A stretch of DNA of 64,000 nt from Phocoena phocoena (taxonomy: Eukaryota > Chordata > Mammalia > Artiodactyla > Phocoenidae), in the NCBI RefSeq assembly GCF_963924675.1, contig NC_089235.1:55887520-55951519 (forward strand), read 5' to 3'. The translations under genes and the position numbers were made by a program. Of the stretch, positions 26,441-39,320 are shown piece after piece (position 1 is the first letter of the stretch; every line of letters begins with the position of its first letter). Under the pieces are notes generated by a model. It was not told the DNA's origin. It searched no databases and worked only from the letters and a program-made list of their open reading frames with translations.

Positions 26441-28137
26441 TTAACTGTCCTAGAGATACATTTTCTTTCACATTTAAACATAATAAACCCCATTAAGAAA
26501 TGATAAAAAGTACAGAGATTATACCCATAAATAGAAAAGCTACAGTGCACATAAATGTGTCCATTTAAAAAATATTCAATCTTCTTTCATTTGAGTTATT
26601 TTTGAGAGAGTTATTTTTAGTTGTTAATAGAATAACAATCAGACTCATATTGGAGAATATTGAGGGAAGTGGGGTAGGGACTTGGTTCCAATTTCCAATT
26701 GGATTTGTTCTGTAATACCTATCAGTGTTCCTTACCAGAACATCCATCAGGCATCACAGGGTCTGGCAATTATAATCTTTCAATATTGATAGACTTTTTT
26801 TTTTTTGTAAATGCTTTTGTGATAAACTCAGTCATTAAGCTTTTCTTGAATTGCTCTGGAATGGTTTCCACCAACACTAAAACTGATCTATGAATTGGTT
26901 TTACAATACAAAAGTGGAACTGGATGTCCTACATACAAGATTTACACTTAGGATGTTTTAATTGGAAAGGAGTGATATAAAGCTAAGATGTGCTACAGCT
27001 TTCAAGCTGAAAAGTAGAATGATATACAGATTATGAAAAATATTCTTTTGTTGTTGTTTTTGTTATTGTTGTAGAGGCTTCCTATGTGCTGGACTCTGCA
27101 AAAAGCTTGAAGCTTAATATGAACATTCTCAAAGTAAAAATGTACATATAACAATGTTACAAAAACACTGAAATGAAAGCAGCTGGTATAACCATGTCTT
27201 ACCAGAGTTTGAGGGAAAAAAGATGTTTTGGCCTTATTGTCAGAGTCACTGTGCATAAAGATTTAAAGTGGAACCTAGTAGCTAAAATATAAAGGCTTCA
27301 ATATGATAGCTAATATATAATATGTAAAAATATTCATTTGCCTTTGGGTCTGGTTGACTTGAAGGAAGAGAGGTGGCAAAATTGTTCTCTTCCTTTTTCT
27401 CTCAACTAATAAATAAATTACAAGTAAGATTTTAAAACACAATAGAGAATGATGGGGTTTAGTGAAAGACCAAATAAATTTTTTCTTGCAATTACTTGAG
27501 TTCTGAAAGCAATTAGTTAAATACACAAGAAAGAATTACTTGCTGTGAATGCTATTGTCTTATTTTCTTTACTTATTCAAAGTTTAATCTCTATACTGAT
27601 TATACACTGTGTTTGTGGGTAGACAAAATTACATTAATTTTGGCATCGGTCGTTCTTCTTTTCTGTATTAAATAGAAACTATAGCCATTGAAGAAAATAA
27701 CTAAACATTTAAAAAGTCATTCTGTATCTCCTTGGAAATTAGGACTGAAATAATCTCACAAAATTAGCATGATTTAAAAACAATTATATAATATTAGAAC
27801 TCAGTCAGTATTAGTCACATATGTAAAAATAGATTAAGAATTTTTATCTGACACTTGTTTAATTTTGTGGAACATACAATTCTCAAGATATATAATTCTT
27901 ATTTGCATTTTATTACTGTTGTTATATATACATATATATATATATTTAAGTAGATGTTTGTTCCTCTCTATTCTCTTCTACTGTGGAATAATATACAGGG
28001 TGTTTCTATAGAATGAGGACTTTTTTGCAATTAAGTATTTTAATTTATCAACTATTTTAAAGACATAAAAATTTAAAAAGTATATATTAGAAAATAATAT
28101 ACCTGCCACCAGTGTATTAAGATAGGTAAGTTCTATT

Positions 28138-28376
28138 TATTATCACAGTTTTTTGTTTTTGTTTTTTGCAGTACGCAGGCCTGTCACTGTTGTGGCCTCT
28201 CCCGTTTTGGAGCACAGGCTCCGGATGCACAGGCTCAGCGGCCATAGCTCACGGCCCCAGCCACTCCACGGCATGTGGGATCTTCCCGGACCGGGGCACG
28301 AACCCGCGTCCCCTGCATCGGCAGGCGGACTCTCAACCACTGCGCCACCAGGGAAGCCCTATTATCTCAGTTTTTT
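28138..28376 (-). mobile_element. CHR SINE, antisense to the plus strand
   Basis: The full short CHR element lies at 28149-28359, with the poly-T/GTTTTT tail on the left and gggaagccc at the right end. The target duplication is 17 bp with one mismatch (TATTATCACAGTTTTTT at 28138-28154, TATTATCTCAGTTTTTT at 28360-28376). Confidence 0.92.
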
Positions 28377-28845
28377 AAGTCCAAATTACTTCAAATTTAA
28401 TTGATGAAATGAATATCTGTATTTGTTCTATTAGGTTTAAGTTTGTCATTTATTCCTGATTTTTCTTAACATAGATATGTAAAGTAAGCATAAATTCCAA
28501 CAAAGATAAAGGGTCTTAACAAACTTGTTATCTCACCTGCAATGATATCATGAAAGGAACATCCTAGAAAGTGTATATAATAGGCTTATATGCTATCCTA
28601 TCCAAATATATCTTGGATTTAGTTTTCAAAACCTAGTGAAATTGACTATGAAAGATGACTTCCCTTCCTTGTCCCCCCCCAAAAAAAGAAATGGCCATTT
28701 ACATTTTGGTTAGTCTAGAATAGGAATTATCAGATGGTTAGTCTGTTTCACAGCTGATTATTCAGTAAAAATGATAATAGTCACAGGGAAAAGGTATATA
28801 AATAGAAGAGTATGTGACTAGTTAATACTGTCATTATGTAATATT

Positions 28846-28995
28846 TATTGGACACTTACTGTCTTTCAAACACTTGTACTATGATCTATATCTCATTTGA
28901 TTCAGAAGAAGTCTGGGTACTATTAGTATCTATATTTTCCCAATGAGAAGATTGAGGCTAAAAAAAGATAAGAAGCCTGACCAACATCACATAGT
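28846..28995 (-). mobile_element. MIR SINE (antisense)
   Basis: 'ttggacacttactgtctttc', 'ttcccaatgagaagattgag' and 'caacatcacatagtt' follow antisense MIR. Confidence 0.7.
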
Positions 28996-29429
28996 TACTT
29001 AAAGTGGATGAAGTGTCCTGTGCAGACGTGAGACCATTACCGAGGGACATTTCTTAAATAAAAGTGATAGAGTGTTTGCAAAACAAAAGTGCTGAAAGTG
29101 TGAACTATAGTATAAAGCTCAAGTGAAATAATGACTTCAATTGAAATTTCTAAAATATGTTATTAATCTTTATTGTCATTTTAAAATCAGAAGAGCAGCT
29201 ACCTACCTGCCTATCATTCTGATTGGAATAGTCCAAAAACCTACATGTTTATAACACTTAGCTTTAAATGTATTGATTTCTTACTTTAAAAAATTTCACA
29301 GATATTAACAATACAGTCTTATTCACAGGATTCCATTGGTGTATATTTTGTCAAACTGAAATAAATCTGTGTATCTAAGAAAGAGATGTAATTGTTCAAG
29401 GTGAAGGGCAATCAGAATAGATACCAATA

Positions 29430-29670
29430 AAATAATGATGATTACTATTATTGTCTGTATTGAGAGCATACATTGTGCAAAACACTTAACTAGAAGCTAA
29501 GTTTATACTCTTAGGCTAAAACACAAATTGTTATGAAGTATTATTATCCCTATTTTAAATGGGCAAAATAAGTCTCCATGATATTAAATGTTTGCTCTTA
29601 GTAGAGTTGGAATTTGAGTCAAGAAACAGCAGGGCTCTTAGCCATTAGGGTATACTGTCTCAGCACAAAC
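29430..29670 (-). mobile_element. MIR SINE (antisense)
   Basis: 'attattatccctattttaaa', 'tgggcaaaataagtctccat', 'agagttggaatttgagtcaa' and 'ctcttagccattagggtata' are in the order of antisense MIR. Confidence 0.75.
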
Positions 29671-30029
29671 CTATCCCATTACCAGATAAAACAATAAAAA
29701 GCCATGCCCTACTAATGGAACTCTGACAGTTGTTTATTAACAAAAGAATTGGGCAAAAAAGTTAGACTTAACATTGAAACAGAAAGGCAAGAACAGTTGA
29801 TAACCCTTCATTACACACAAACATTTTCTTGCTCCTGATATTTCACCATAAAGGGAGGCAGAAAAGAAAGACTCAAGGTTATTTTGCAGGTATTACTAGA
29901 AGTAATAAAAATAAAATTTAACCTGATATATGCCAAATTTAGCCATACATGTGTCAAATGGTATTAAGTAATTACAGTAACAAGAACATTTCCCCTCCAA
30001 TTGTTTTTCTCATTCTTGCTCTTCCTGTC

Positions 30030-30930
30030 GTCTCTTTTTTTCTGATTTCCTTCCTTACAGTTCTTTAAGAGAGTAGAAGCAATAAGATAGGCGCACCCTC
30101 ACCAAATCTCTGGCGTCTGCATCCATATTCTCTACTTCCTCTCCCGTAGCAATGAAGAAGGTGCCCTTGCTCTATGTAAGGCTAACCCTAGTTCTTGTCC
30201 TGCTGGTATTAAAACCTTTCTATTTCTCAAGGACTTCATTCCTGAAGATGTTTCATCTCTTCTGAATCACTATGTTTTCCTTTTGTACTGGGTCATTCTC
30301 AAAAACATACAAATGTGGCTTACAACTTCCATCTTAAATAAACAACCAAAATCCTCATTACATTCCCATTCTCTTCTAACTATTTTTCTCATTTCCCTCC
30401 TTTCTTTAGTAGGAAACCTATTAAACATCTGTCCTGAGGGAGATATCTGTACAACTGTCTCCAGTTTCATCTGCCATTCATCAGACATATTCACTAAACT
30501 GTCCTTGTTAAATCTAGGCTGCCAAATTCAACGATTTTAGTGCCTTCTTTTTTCAGAAAAATCTTAGCAACATTTGTCACAGCACTTTTTTTCTTGGCTT
30601 CTCAGTCATCAGACTGCTAGTTCTCTTTTCTGGCTTATTTGCTGCTCTTTTTGGTATCTTTTGCTAACCCTGCCTTGTTAACCCAACGACTGAGAGCTGT
30701 AGTACCTCAGGGATTAGTTCTTAATGGTTCTGCTCCCATCTTTCTACAACTTCTCTTTGGATAACTTCACCTTATCCCATGGTTTTAAATGCTGTTTTTA
30801 GTTTAATGCTTCCCAAATTTATATATTCAGTCTTAATGTCTTTCCTGAGCTTCAGACCATTCTATTCAACTGCCTATTTAACTTCTTGTATATCTAATAG
30901 GCCCCTCAGCTTACCATGTCCAAAACACTT
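30030..30930 (+). mobile_element. L2 LINE remnant
   Basis: The stretch includes 'tttggataacttcaccttat', 'cccatggttttaaatgctgt', 'cttcccaaatttatatattc' and 'ataggcccctcagcttaccatgtccaaa', which follow the L2 3' half. The left boundary is approximate. The overlapping ORFs on both strands near 30270-30540 are chance readings of this element. Confidence 0.65.
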
Positions 30931-31773
30931 GCAAAATTATAAAATCTTTTAATTTTCAAATTTTTGTAAATAAAAATGTAAAATATATTAAATTCCACCT
31001 GTGAATAAAATTTTTTCCTATGCTACTGATATCAATAAAATCAAATAAATATTGTTCCATTTGAAAGTAAAAATTTCTCATTGCAAATTTATTTCTAATT
31101 TAATATAATACCCAGATACAAATACTTTTGTTAGAAATAAATTCACCATAGAATGTAAAATTCTGACATAAGAAATAAACTGAACATTTGCAAACATACA
31201 AAATCTTGTAATTTTTACTGTATTTTTTATGCAAGTGATTTTAATCTGTATGGTAGCATTTGCTTCTAACAAAATGAATTTTTATATCTGGTTATTATAA
31301 TAGGTCAGAAATAAATTTGTAATGACTAACTTTTCCTTTAAAATTGAACTGTTTGTATTCCACCAAAAACCGCTTGTATCCATAATAGTTTTTTCTTAAA
31401 AATTCTCATGACTCAGGGTGTGAAAAAAATAGATATGTAAAAGTAATACCATTTTATAACTACTTATCGTATACAGTAAAAATAATTTTTCAAGATATGT
31501 TATTAACATGCTAATTATATATAAGTGTATGTAAATTTAAAAAAGAGTTTATGCTCAAGTTAAGAAAGTTTACATTAGCTTTCCTTAGGAATTGTTTTTA
31601 CAATGCTTTTAATCTTCACCAATAGTCTAAATCCACTGAAAGAGTTACTGCATTTATTGTTAAGCAACATGGGATCTTATTAAATCAAGCGTTGCTATAC
31701 CCTAGGAATAAATTGCCTTATATGTAAGACATTGAAGAGAATCTTTCACAATAGTTAAAAATAGTTCATCAAG

Positions 31774-31954
31774 GATAAACAACAAAGTCCTACTGTACAG
31801 CATAGGGGACTACATTCAATATCCTGTGACAGACTACAATGGAAAATAATATATAAAAAAGAATGTCTATATGTGTGTAACAGAGTCACTTTGCTGTATA
31901 GCAGAGACTGGCACAACACTGTAAATCAACTATACTTCAATGAAAAAAAAAAAA
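31774..31954 (+). mobile_element. L1 3' end
   Basis: 'gataaacaacaaagtcctac', 'tgtacagcataggggactac', 'tcactttgctgtatagcaga' and 'gtaaatcaactatacttcaa' are followed by a 12-A tail ending at 31954. It is a short 5'-truncated insertion. Confidence 0.87.
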
Positions 31955-31971
31955 GTTCAAGTAATATGTGT

Positions 31972-32248
31972 GGGGGACTGCCCTGGTGGCACAGTGGTTA
32001 AGAACCCGCCTGCCAGTGCAGGAGACACCGGTTTGAGCCCTGGTCCAGGAAGATCCCACATGCCACGGAGCAACTAAGCCCATGCACCCCAGCTACTGAG
32101 CCTGCGCTCTAGAGCCTGAGAGCCAGAACTATTCAGCCCATGGGCCACAACTACTGAAGCCCTTGAGCCTAGAGCACGTGCTCCGCAACAAGAGAAGCCT
32201 GCTCAGCAATAAGAAGCCCGTGCTTAATAAATTTTTTTATTAAAAAAG
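31972..32248 (+). mobile_element. CHR SINE, long (CHR-2-like) form
   Basis: The A-box head is 'ctggtggcacagtggttaag', followed by 'gtttgagccctg' (B box). The longer body includes 'gccagaactattcagcccat', then 'ctgctcagcaataagaagcc' and an AT-rich tail. It sits 17 bp after an L1 A-tail. Its divergence is similar to the SINE at 3910. Confidence 0.87.
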
Positions 32249-33724
32249 TGTGTGAAATGAATGAATGGATGAATGAATGAACAAAATTACAACTAGTCAT
32301 TTCAATGTATGCTTAAGGTTTGTTTATAATTTAGCATTTGTTTGACACTGGGAAATATTTATTCCAAGACTGCAGTAACAATATTTATATTACATTCTAA
32401 TTTGTTTTAATTAATCTATCTGGATAACCTGAGGCTGTTTTCAGAATACTGATAGCACTAAATACTACAGAAAATGACTGAGTTCTCACCATTTTTACAA
32501 CTCATCAGTACTGTAAATATACTTCTGACTTCTCATTTTATATTTGTTTCATCTAATTGAGAGTATAATTTAATTGGAAATGCGCACCTCGCCTAATACA
32601 TATTTCACAGTCCTAACTAGCACATGTATAAGTTTCAACTATATTATGGATGATAATTCAGAGATAATGTCTGAATTACCATCTTGGTGACCTTGGGCAA
32701 ATTAACAGTCCAGTTTGCTTATGGATTGCTCTGTGCAACAAAGAATAAATACACTTAAATCACTCATAAGTTCTTGTGTGTCCTTTCCATTCAGAAAGTA
32801 GACACTTTGGTATAAACTTGTTTATCTCAAGAACTTTCAAAAGAGAAAAATCTTAGATTCTATACAGTTGGATAAAATCAAAAGCAGAAGACTTGTATTG
32901 TAATCTGTACTGTTGTAGGAAAGGGACATTGACCAGGTTGTATTAGTTCCCTGAATTTTAACTGCCTCATCAGTAAAGTTGACATAGTAATAATTTTCTA
33001 CCTGCCTGATTTAGTATTAGAAAATAATCTTAAAGTTCTATTCTAACAATTATATTGTATAATTCTATGAAAATATAAACTCTGAGATAAATCTTTAAAG
33101 ACCACTAGATTTTACTATTCACTGTGTAGTTTGTCTAAGAAGTTGTTGTATATTATTTTTCAATACGTCAAGAAACTTCAGCAAGGTCACAGTCCAGATT
33201 TGGTATTCACAAGGCCTTACACTCTTCCAGTTTTATTGCCTTATATTTTTGTATTGACTAAGAAATGACACGATATTCTCCACTTCACTATCTATAAGGA
33301 AATCAAGCTGGGTAATGGGAATATTTAACCTGGAAGGAAATCCCATCTAGAATCAAATCAATCGGAAAATATGTGAAATGCGGATGGTAACCTAGAGGTG
33401 GATTTCACCCTGGAGAATTTTGCCCTTGACTGAGTCCCTGCTTTGTACAAGATCCATCAATTTTACAAAGAATGTTCAATATCATTATTAGGCCTACACT
33501 CTGCTAGCTACTCAGTAACGTGGCTATCTTTAGAATTTCATTATGTTTCTAAGGATACATCTAATGATATGGCAAGTCAGGTTAAAGTAGATAGCAGCAT
33601 GACAAGAGATTTTCCTATCGACCCTGGATGGAAACAAAGCTGCCAATGCAAAAGAAACCACAAAGCTAGTGTTATAATATATTCCAAGTACTTTATATAG
33701 AAATACCTTTCTAAAATACATATT

Positions 33725-33845
33725 TACTCATTTATTTCACCAGGTAATTGTTGTGCACCCACTATAAGCCAAGTATGTTTTATACTGGGGATGAACTGTA
33801 ATAAGAGCCAACACCTCCATTCCATCATTGATTCTTGTTCTCTAA
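33725..33845 (-). mobile_element. L2-like fragment
   Basis: 'ttactcatttatttcaccag', 'tgtgcacccactataagcca' and 'tactggggatgaactgtaat' follow antisense L2. Confidence 0.55.
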
Positions 33846-34149
33846 TACATGGACAAAAGTGAAAATAACATCACTGGTCTAATTTCTTTGAAATCAAAAG
33901 GCATGTTAGGTTGAAGACTGTCAAAGGTACCTAAACAGGAAACTGATTTTATATCCAAGGATTATAAAGGGTTATATAGAAGTCTAATTCAGAATTGAAT
34001 TCTAATATTTGGAGATCACCAGAATTAATGAGCAAAAAAAGAGTAAAAACATATAAATATTGTTTTACATTAGTCTTGACTGACAGTATATAATACCAGT
34101 GTGCCTTTAATTTTACATTATTAAAAAATTTCCTACTCAATCAGATTCA

Positions 34150-34290
34150 TTTAACATTTACTAAGTACTAAATACCAGGTACACTGCCAAGTTCTGGTGA
34201 AACAAATATTAATAGGATAAACCTTGCACTTCAAAGGAACACAGTCTAAGAGGGACAGCACATGTGTATATGTCTTTAATATAATAAAAT
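34150..34290 (-). mobile_element. L2-like fragment
   Basis: 'taacatttactaagtactaa', 'ataccaggtacactgccaag' and 'ggaacacagtctaagaggga' fit the antisense L2 3' end. Confidence 0.6.
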
Positions 34291-34706
34291 GTTTATTAAA
34301 ATCAGGTGACATTTGTCATTGAAAGTGAAAAATTGTGGGCATGAAATTAAAAGTAATTAAAAATATGTACTGATTTACCAGATTGATAATATTACATTGA
34401 TGAACTTTTCAAAATAAGTATCTATGCAAAAACTACTAAAAATAATTTCTAAAACATTAAAATGCCATGTCTGTGCACACAAAAACATCTTTATAAGAGT
34501 TAATTAAACATTAAAAATAAGATGAGCAAAATGATCATTTGTGGTACAAATGTACATTCTCTAATTGGTTTCCTAGACATATTTAATGTCATTTGACTAT
34601 TTTTTCTTAAGTATGTGGTTTTCAATATATTCTTATTTTTATTGGTATTGTTAAAGGTATTTTTAATACATTTTAAATCATTGGCATGTTAACAGAGGTC
34701 TCTACA

Positions 34707-34939
34707 AGGCCATACTATATATTTTTTTTTTTTTCTGTGGTACGCGGGCCTCTAGTAGTGGCCTCTCTCCCATTGCGGAGCACAGGCTCCGGACACGCAG
34801 GCTCAGCGGCCATGGCTCGCGGGCCCAGCCGCTCCGCGGCATGTGAGATCTTCCCAGACCGGGGCACGAACCCGCGTCCCCTCCATTGGCAGGCGGACTC
34901 TCATCCACTGTGCCACCAGGGAAGCCCAGGCCATACTAT
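34707..34939 (-). mobile_element. CHR SINE with target duplication
   Basis: The short CHR element runs from a T run (34722-34734) to gggaagccc at 34927. The 12-bp duplication AGGCCATACTAT lies at 34707-34718 and 34928-34939. The ORFs on both strands here are SINE readings. Confidence 0.93.
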
Positions 34940-36336
34940 TTTTAATTGAGAAACGTTTTTCTTTATAGGTATTGAGGTATCTGGTAGGACTAATTCTTTA
35001 AAATAGAGGAAAGTTTCAATTTGATTTTATTTCATACAACAATGTGTAAATATTTCAGCTTAAGTATTTTCACAGACAGTAAATTTTTACTTCTATTCAG
35101 ATACCTTTCTTGACAAAAAAAATTTATAATATAAAGCTTACCAAGTTGTCTTAAATTATGATTTTTTTGGAATAGTTCACTTGTAAGCTGTATAATTGTA
35201 TGTTTTATCAATTTTATTCCATTATAGTATAAAATATAAATTCAATCTGATTAAAAAATAAGAACTTCATCAAAAGATACTCTCTTTTCACAAGTCAAAT
35301 CATGCTACAGGACAATAATAGTTTCAAATTTTAATTTTATACAGTGTTTTAATTTTTTCATAAAAATAGCATTTAAATGTCTTCCTATTTCCAAACTTTG
35401 TTTTCAATAATTATAATTCACCAAAATTTTCAAAAGCTGAAGATCTTTAACATGCCAATAACTGAATATTTTGATTAAAGATTTTCATATGATTTTAATA
35501 TAAATCAACCAAATTTAAAGGTTTTATTTTCAAAAATTTCAAAACCATAGTAGGGCATTTTGGTTGATTATGAAAAAGTGCTTCAGAGATGCAAACTTTT
35601 CTAGGTCTGAATGACAATGAGTAGCGAAAACAGAAGCTGGTACTGACATACTAAAGTTTATTTATTTTTGAATCAGCATTACTTTGTCATACACACAAAA
35701 AATGTAATTCAATTATTTTGATGTATATAAAAATATTTGTAAATTTTAATGACAGTTTTATTGTGAGGCGTAGAATTTGCTTGGTTGCAGTTTTGAATTA
35801 CATGAACACCACAACCAATTCTAAGTATATATCTGTTTCTTAATTTGATAAGAGCTTTGTTTTTGCCATGAAGTTGTGTGTCACCAAAATTTATATTTGT
35901 ATTATTATCACAAAACAAATAGTCTTATCCTTAACACTATAATTTTGATATGTGACCTTTGTCTCATTTAAAAAATATTTAAAAGATAATTGTTTGCTTC
36001 AAGTTTAAAAAATGTATTGTGGTGTTAATCTAAATAGAAGTAAGATAAATGGAAACAACAGTCGAAAGGAAAGAAGGGGGAAATGTAAATACACTCTCAT
36101 TCTTTCATTACATATGACGTGTGTAATAGAAGTTAATGGTAGGTTTTGATCCTAGATGTATGCTATTAATATTAGAGCAAGTACACCCCCCCCTCCAAAA
36201 TGTTTAGCCAATAAGTTAATAGAGGGGAAGAAAATGATGGTGGAAATGCACAGGTGGGTCCAATAAAAGTAAATAGCAATATGGCAGCCAAACAAAACCA
36301 TAACAATTATATTATGTGTGAACGGTCTACTGATTT

Positions 36337-36646
36337 AAAGACTGCAATTCGGGGTAAGGGGAAGTTGGGACAAAGTGAGAGAGTAGCACTGACATATATA
36401 CACTACCAAATGTAAAATAGATAGTGTGTGGCAAGCTGCTGTATAGCACAGGGAGATCAGCTCCATGCTTTGTGATGACCTAGAGGGGTGGAATAGGGAG
36501 GGTGGGAGGGAGATGCAAGAGGGAGGGGATATGGGGATGTATGTATACATATAGCTGATTCACTTTGTTATACAGCAGAAACTAACACAACATGGTAAAG
36601 CAGTTATACTCCAATAAAGATGAAAAAAAAAATAAAGACTACAATT
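36337..36646 (+). mobile_element. Younger L1 3' end with target duplication
   Basis: The L1 3'-UTR lies at 36350-36633: 'gctgctgtatagcacaggga', 'gaccta', the G-rich tract at 36496-36510, 'gattcactttgttatacagc' and 'ccaataaagatgaaaaaaaa'. The 13-bp duplication has one mismatch (AAAGACTGCAATT at 36337-36349, AAAGACTACAATT at 36634-36646). Confidence 0.92.
36496..36510 (+). other. G-quadruplex motif in the L1 3'-UTR
   Basis: GGGAGGGTGGGAGGG has four GGG runs with one-base loops, the tightest class of G-quadruplex motif. It is the known G-rich tract of mammalian L1 3'-UTRs. Complementary CCC-run versions lie in the antisense L1 copies at 25522-25536 and 38018-38032. Confidence 0.85.
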
Positions 36647-37035
36647 AAAGGCAGAAATCTTCAGACTGTATAAAAAAACAAGACTCAAGCAAGTAGTATC
36701 TCAATCACGTGCTGTTTAAAGTAGAAACCTGCTTTAAATATAAAAACAAGTTAAAAGGATGCTAAATGAAATACCATGCAAACACTAATTATAAGATATT
36801 CATATCAGACAATGCAAACTTCAAGACAAGGAAAATTCCCAGAGAAAAAGAAAGCTACTTCATTGTAATGAAACAGTCAACTCATTAAGAAGGCTTAGCA
36901 TCTCAAACTTAAACACCTAGTAACAGATCTTCATGATACACAAACATGACAGGACATGATAAGATAGAAAGAATAAACAGGCAAGTCCACAATTGCTGTT
37001 GGGCATTTCAATGCTACTCTTCCATTAGTGGATTA

Positions 37036-37265
37036 AAAAAAAAGTAGGGGCTTCCCTGGTGGCGCAGTGGTTGAGAGTCCGCCTACCGATGCAGGGGACA
37101 CGGGTTCGTGCCCCGGTCTGGGAAGATCCCACATGCCGCGGAGCGGCTGGGTCCGTGAGCCATGGCCGCTGAGCCTGCGCGTCCGGAGCCTGTTGCTCCG
37201 CAACGGGAGAGGCCACAACAGTGAGAGGCCCGCGTACCGCAAAAAAAAAAAAAAAAAAAAAGTAG
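37036..37265 (+). mobile_element. CHR SINE with A-tail and target duplication
   Basis: A full short CHR SINE runs from ggggcttccctggtggcgca (37047) to cgcgtaccgc and a 21-A tail ending at 37261. AAAAAAGTAG repeats on both sides. It interrupts an old L1 ORF2 remnant. Confidence 0.92.
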
Positions 37266-37874
37266 ACAAAATATCAGTAATAATATAGAACACTTCAAAC
37301 ACAATGCTATCAACCAACTGTATCTAATTGGTATTTAATTCACAATAATGGCAAGTGTACATTCTTTTCAAATGCACATGGTTCTTTTAGAAAAATATAT
37401 GCTGGACCATAAAATAAGTCTAAGTAAATTTAATTATTGAAATGTTAAAATTGTAACTAAATTTATAATATGAGATGTTTCATCTTCATCACAATGAACT
37501 TTCAAAGACTATACTCTGCTTCATAAAATGGAGGTAAAAATAAAAACTTTTGCTGGAATTAAAATATTTCAGGTGATTAATGTTACTGATGTGACATATA
37601 AGATTGGACTCACTTAACTATTTGGGAAGTTCTTCTGCTAAGGAAGCTGGCATGTTTACACTTTTCATATATGCAGAAGAGAATTTAGAACATAAAGTGA
37701 TGAAATTAGTAGAGTTTTCATTTGTTCTAAATGAAAAGTCATGCTTTTTTTTAAACAGAATTATGTCTTCTAGCTTTCACATGGTCAATGACACCACATG
37801 ATCCCCATGTATGTTAACATACATTGTGTACAAGTTGCATTTTCATCATCGATTTTCTTTTATTTTAATTGAGA

Positions 37875-38339
37875 TGTTACTGTTTTGTTTTTTTTAACAT
37901 CTTTATTGGAGTATAATTGCTTTACAATGGTGTGTTAGTTTCCGCTTTATAACAAAGTGTATCAGTTATACATATACATATGTCCCCATATCTCCTCCCT
38001 CTTGCATCTCCCTCCCTCCCTCCCACCCTCCCTATCCCACCCCTCTAGTTGTTGACATAGCACCTAGCTGATCTCCCTGTGCTATGTGGCTGCTTCCCAC
38101 TAGCTATCGGTTTTACATTTGGTAGTGTATATATGTCTCACTTTGTCCCAGGTTACCCTTCCCCACCCCCGTGTCCTCAAGTAGGTCTCTAGTAGGTCTG
38201 AGTCTTTTTTCCCACCCCGCCCCTAGGTTCTTCATGACCTTTTTTTTTTTTTGGATTACATATATATGTGTCAGCATACAGTATTTGTTTTTTGCTTTCT
38301 GACTTACTTCACTCTCTGTATGACAGACTCTTGTTACTG
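37875..38339 (-). mobile_element. L1 3' end (antisense) with target duplication
   Basis: Antisense L1 3'-UTR occupies about 37885-38331, starting 'tttaacatctttattggagt' and ending near 'ctctgtatgacagactc'. TGTTACTG repeats at 37875-37882 and 38332-38339. It contains the CCC-run tract at 38018-38032. Non-coding. Confidence 0.9.
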
Positions 38340-39074
38340 GGTTTTTTGATGATGAGCACATCAAAATTTAAAAAAAAATTGATGATTAGCAGACATTATG
38401 AGCAACTTGTATAAAATCCTTAATACGTAAGTAATAAAAGTCTAAGAACCATGTAGTTAATCCAAACAGGTATTCCAACAACTTATCATATTAAAATTTA
38501 TAGGCAATTTGTTCATAAAATAAAAATATCAAGTATCAATATCTTAAAATATTAATATACTGTTAGGTCTAAATCTCATGTTTAATATCATATATACTAC
38601 ATTCTCAATCAAAATATCCCATTTCACATGAGGTTAACAAGTTATTAGGAAAAATTGGTCTATTAATACCAATGATATCAGGGTCCCAGGGATAAATCTA
38701 AAACCAGGGAGAAATTTTATTTAGGAAATAATTCAACTGAAAAGAACATAGCTATAGTAGATAGGTACTTTAAAATAATCATCATAATAATCAATTTAAT
38801 ACATCAGGTACTTTAAAATGACAAAGATGTTGTTAATGTATTATAATGGCTCCAAATCACCATTTAATTATGTTTCATATTTTAGAATATGAAATTGCCC
38901 CCTCTGTAGCTTAAAAGAATGTTAATATAATATACAAGCCAAGGAAGTCTCATTTTATTCTGTACTCTACTAATTTTTGATTGTATAGAAAAATAACCAA
39001 TCAGTACGTGATTTACCCTCTAAAAATATTTTTACAATTCACCTAAATATGTTTAATTGAAATGGGATCATGTA

Positions 39075-39320
39075 GAACTCCCCACTTTTTTTTTTTTTTT
39101 TTTTTTTTTTGCGGTATGTGGGCCTCTCACTGTTGTGGCCTCTCCTGTTGAGGAGTACAGGCTCCAGACGCGCAGGCTCAGTGGCCATGGCTCACGGGCC
39201 CAGCCGATACGCGTGGTATGTGGGATCTTCCCGGACCGGGGCATGAACCCGCGTCCCCTGCATCGGCAGGCGGACTCTCAACCACTGCGCCACCAGGGAT
39301 GCCCGAACTCCCCACTTTTT
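39075..39320 (-). mobile_element. CHR SINE with 16-bp target duplication
   Basis: A T run (39086-39110) leads into gcggtatgtgggcctctcac and ends with gggatgccc at 39304. GAACTCCCCACTTTTT lies at 39075-39090 and 39305-39320, a perfect duplication. The body is close to the CHR consensus. Confidence 0.95.

Larger units (their letters stand above)
36000..37500 (+). mobile_element. Old L1 ORF2 remnant, interrupted by two later insertions
   Basis: Old L1 ORF2 steps are visible: 'aatcttcagactgtataaaa', 'ttaaaaggatgctaaatgaa', 'accatgcaaacactaattat', 'gcaaacttcaagacaaggaa', 'gttgggcatttcaatgctac', 'tcttttcaaatgcacatggt' and 'gctggaccataaaataagtc'. A younger L1 3' end (36350-36633) and a CHR SINE (37047-37261) are inserted into it, both with target duplications. 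The left limit is uncertain. Confidence 0.7.
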
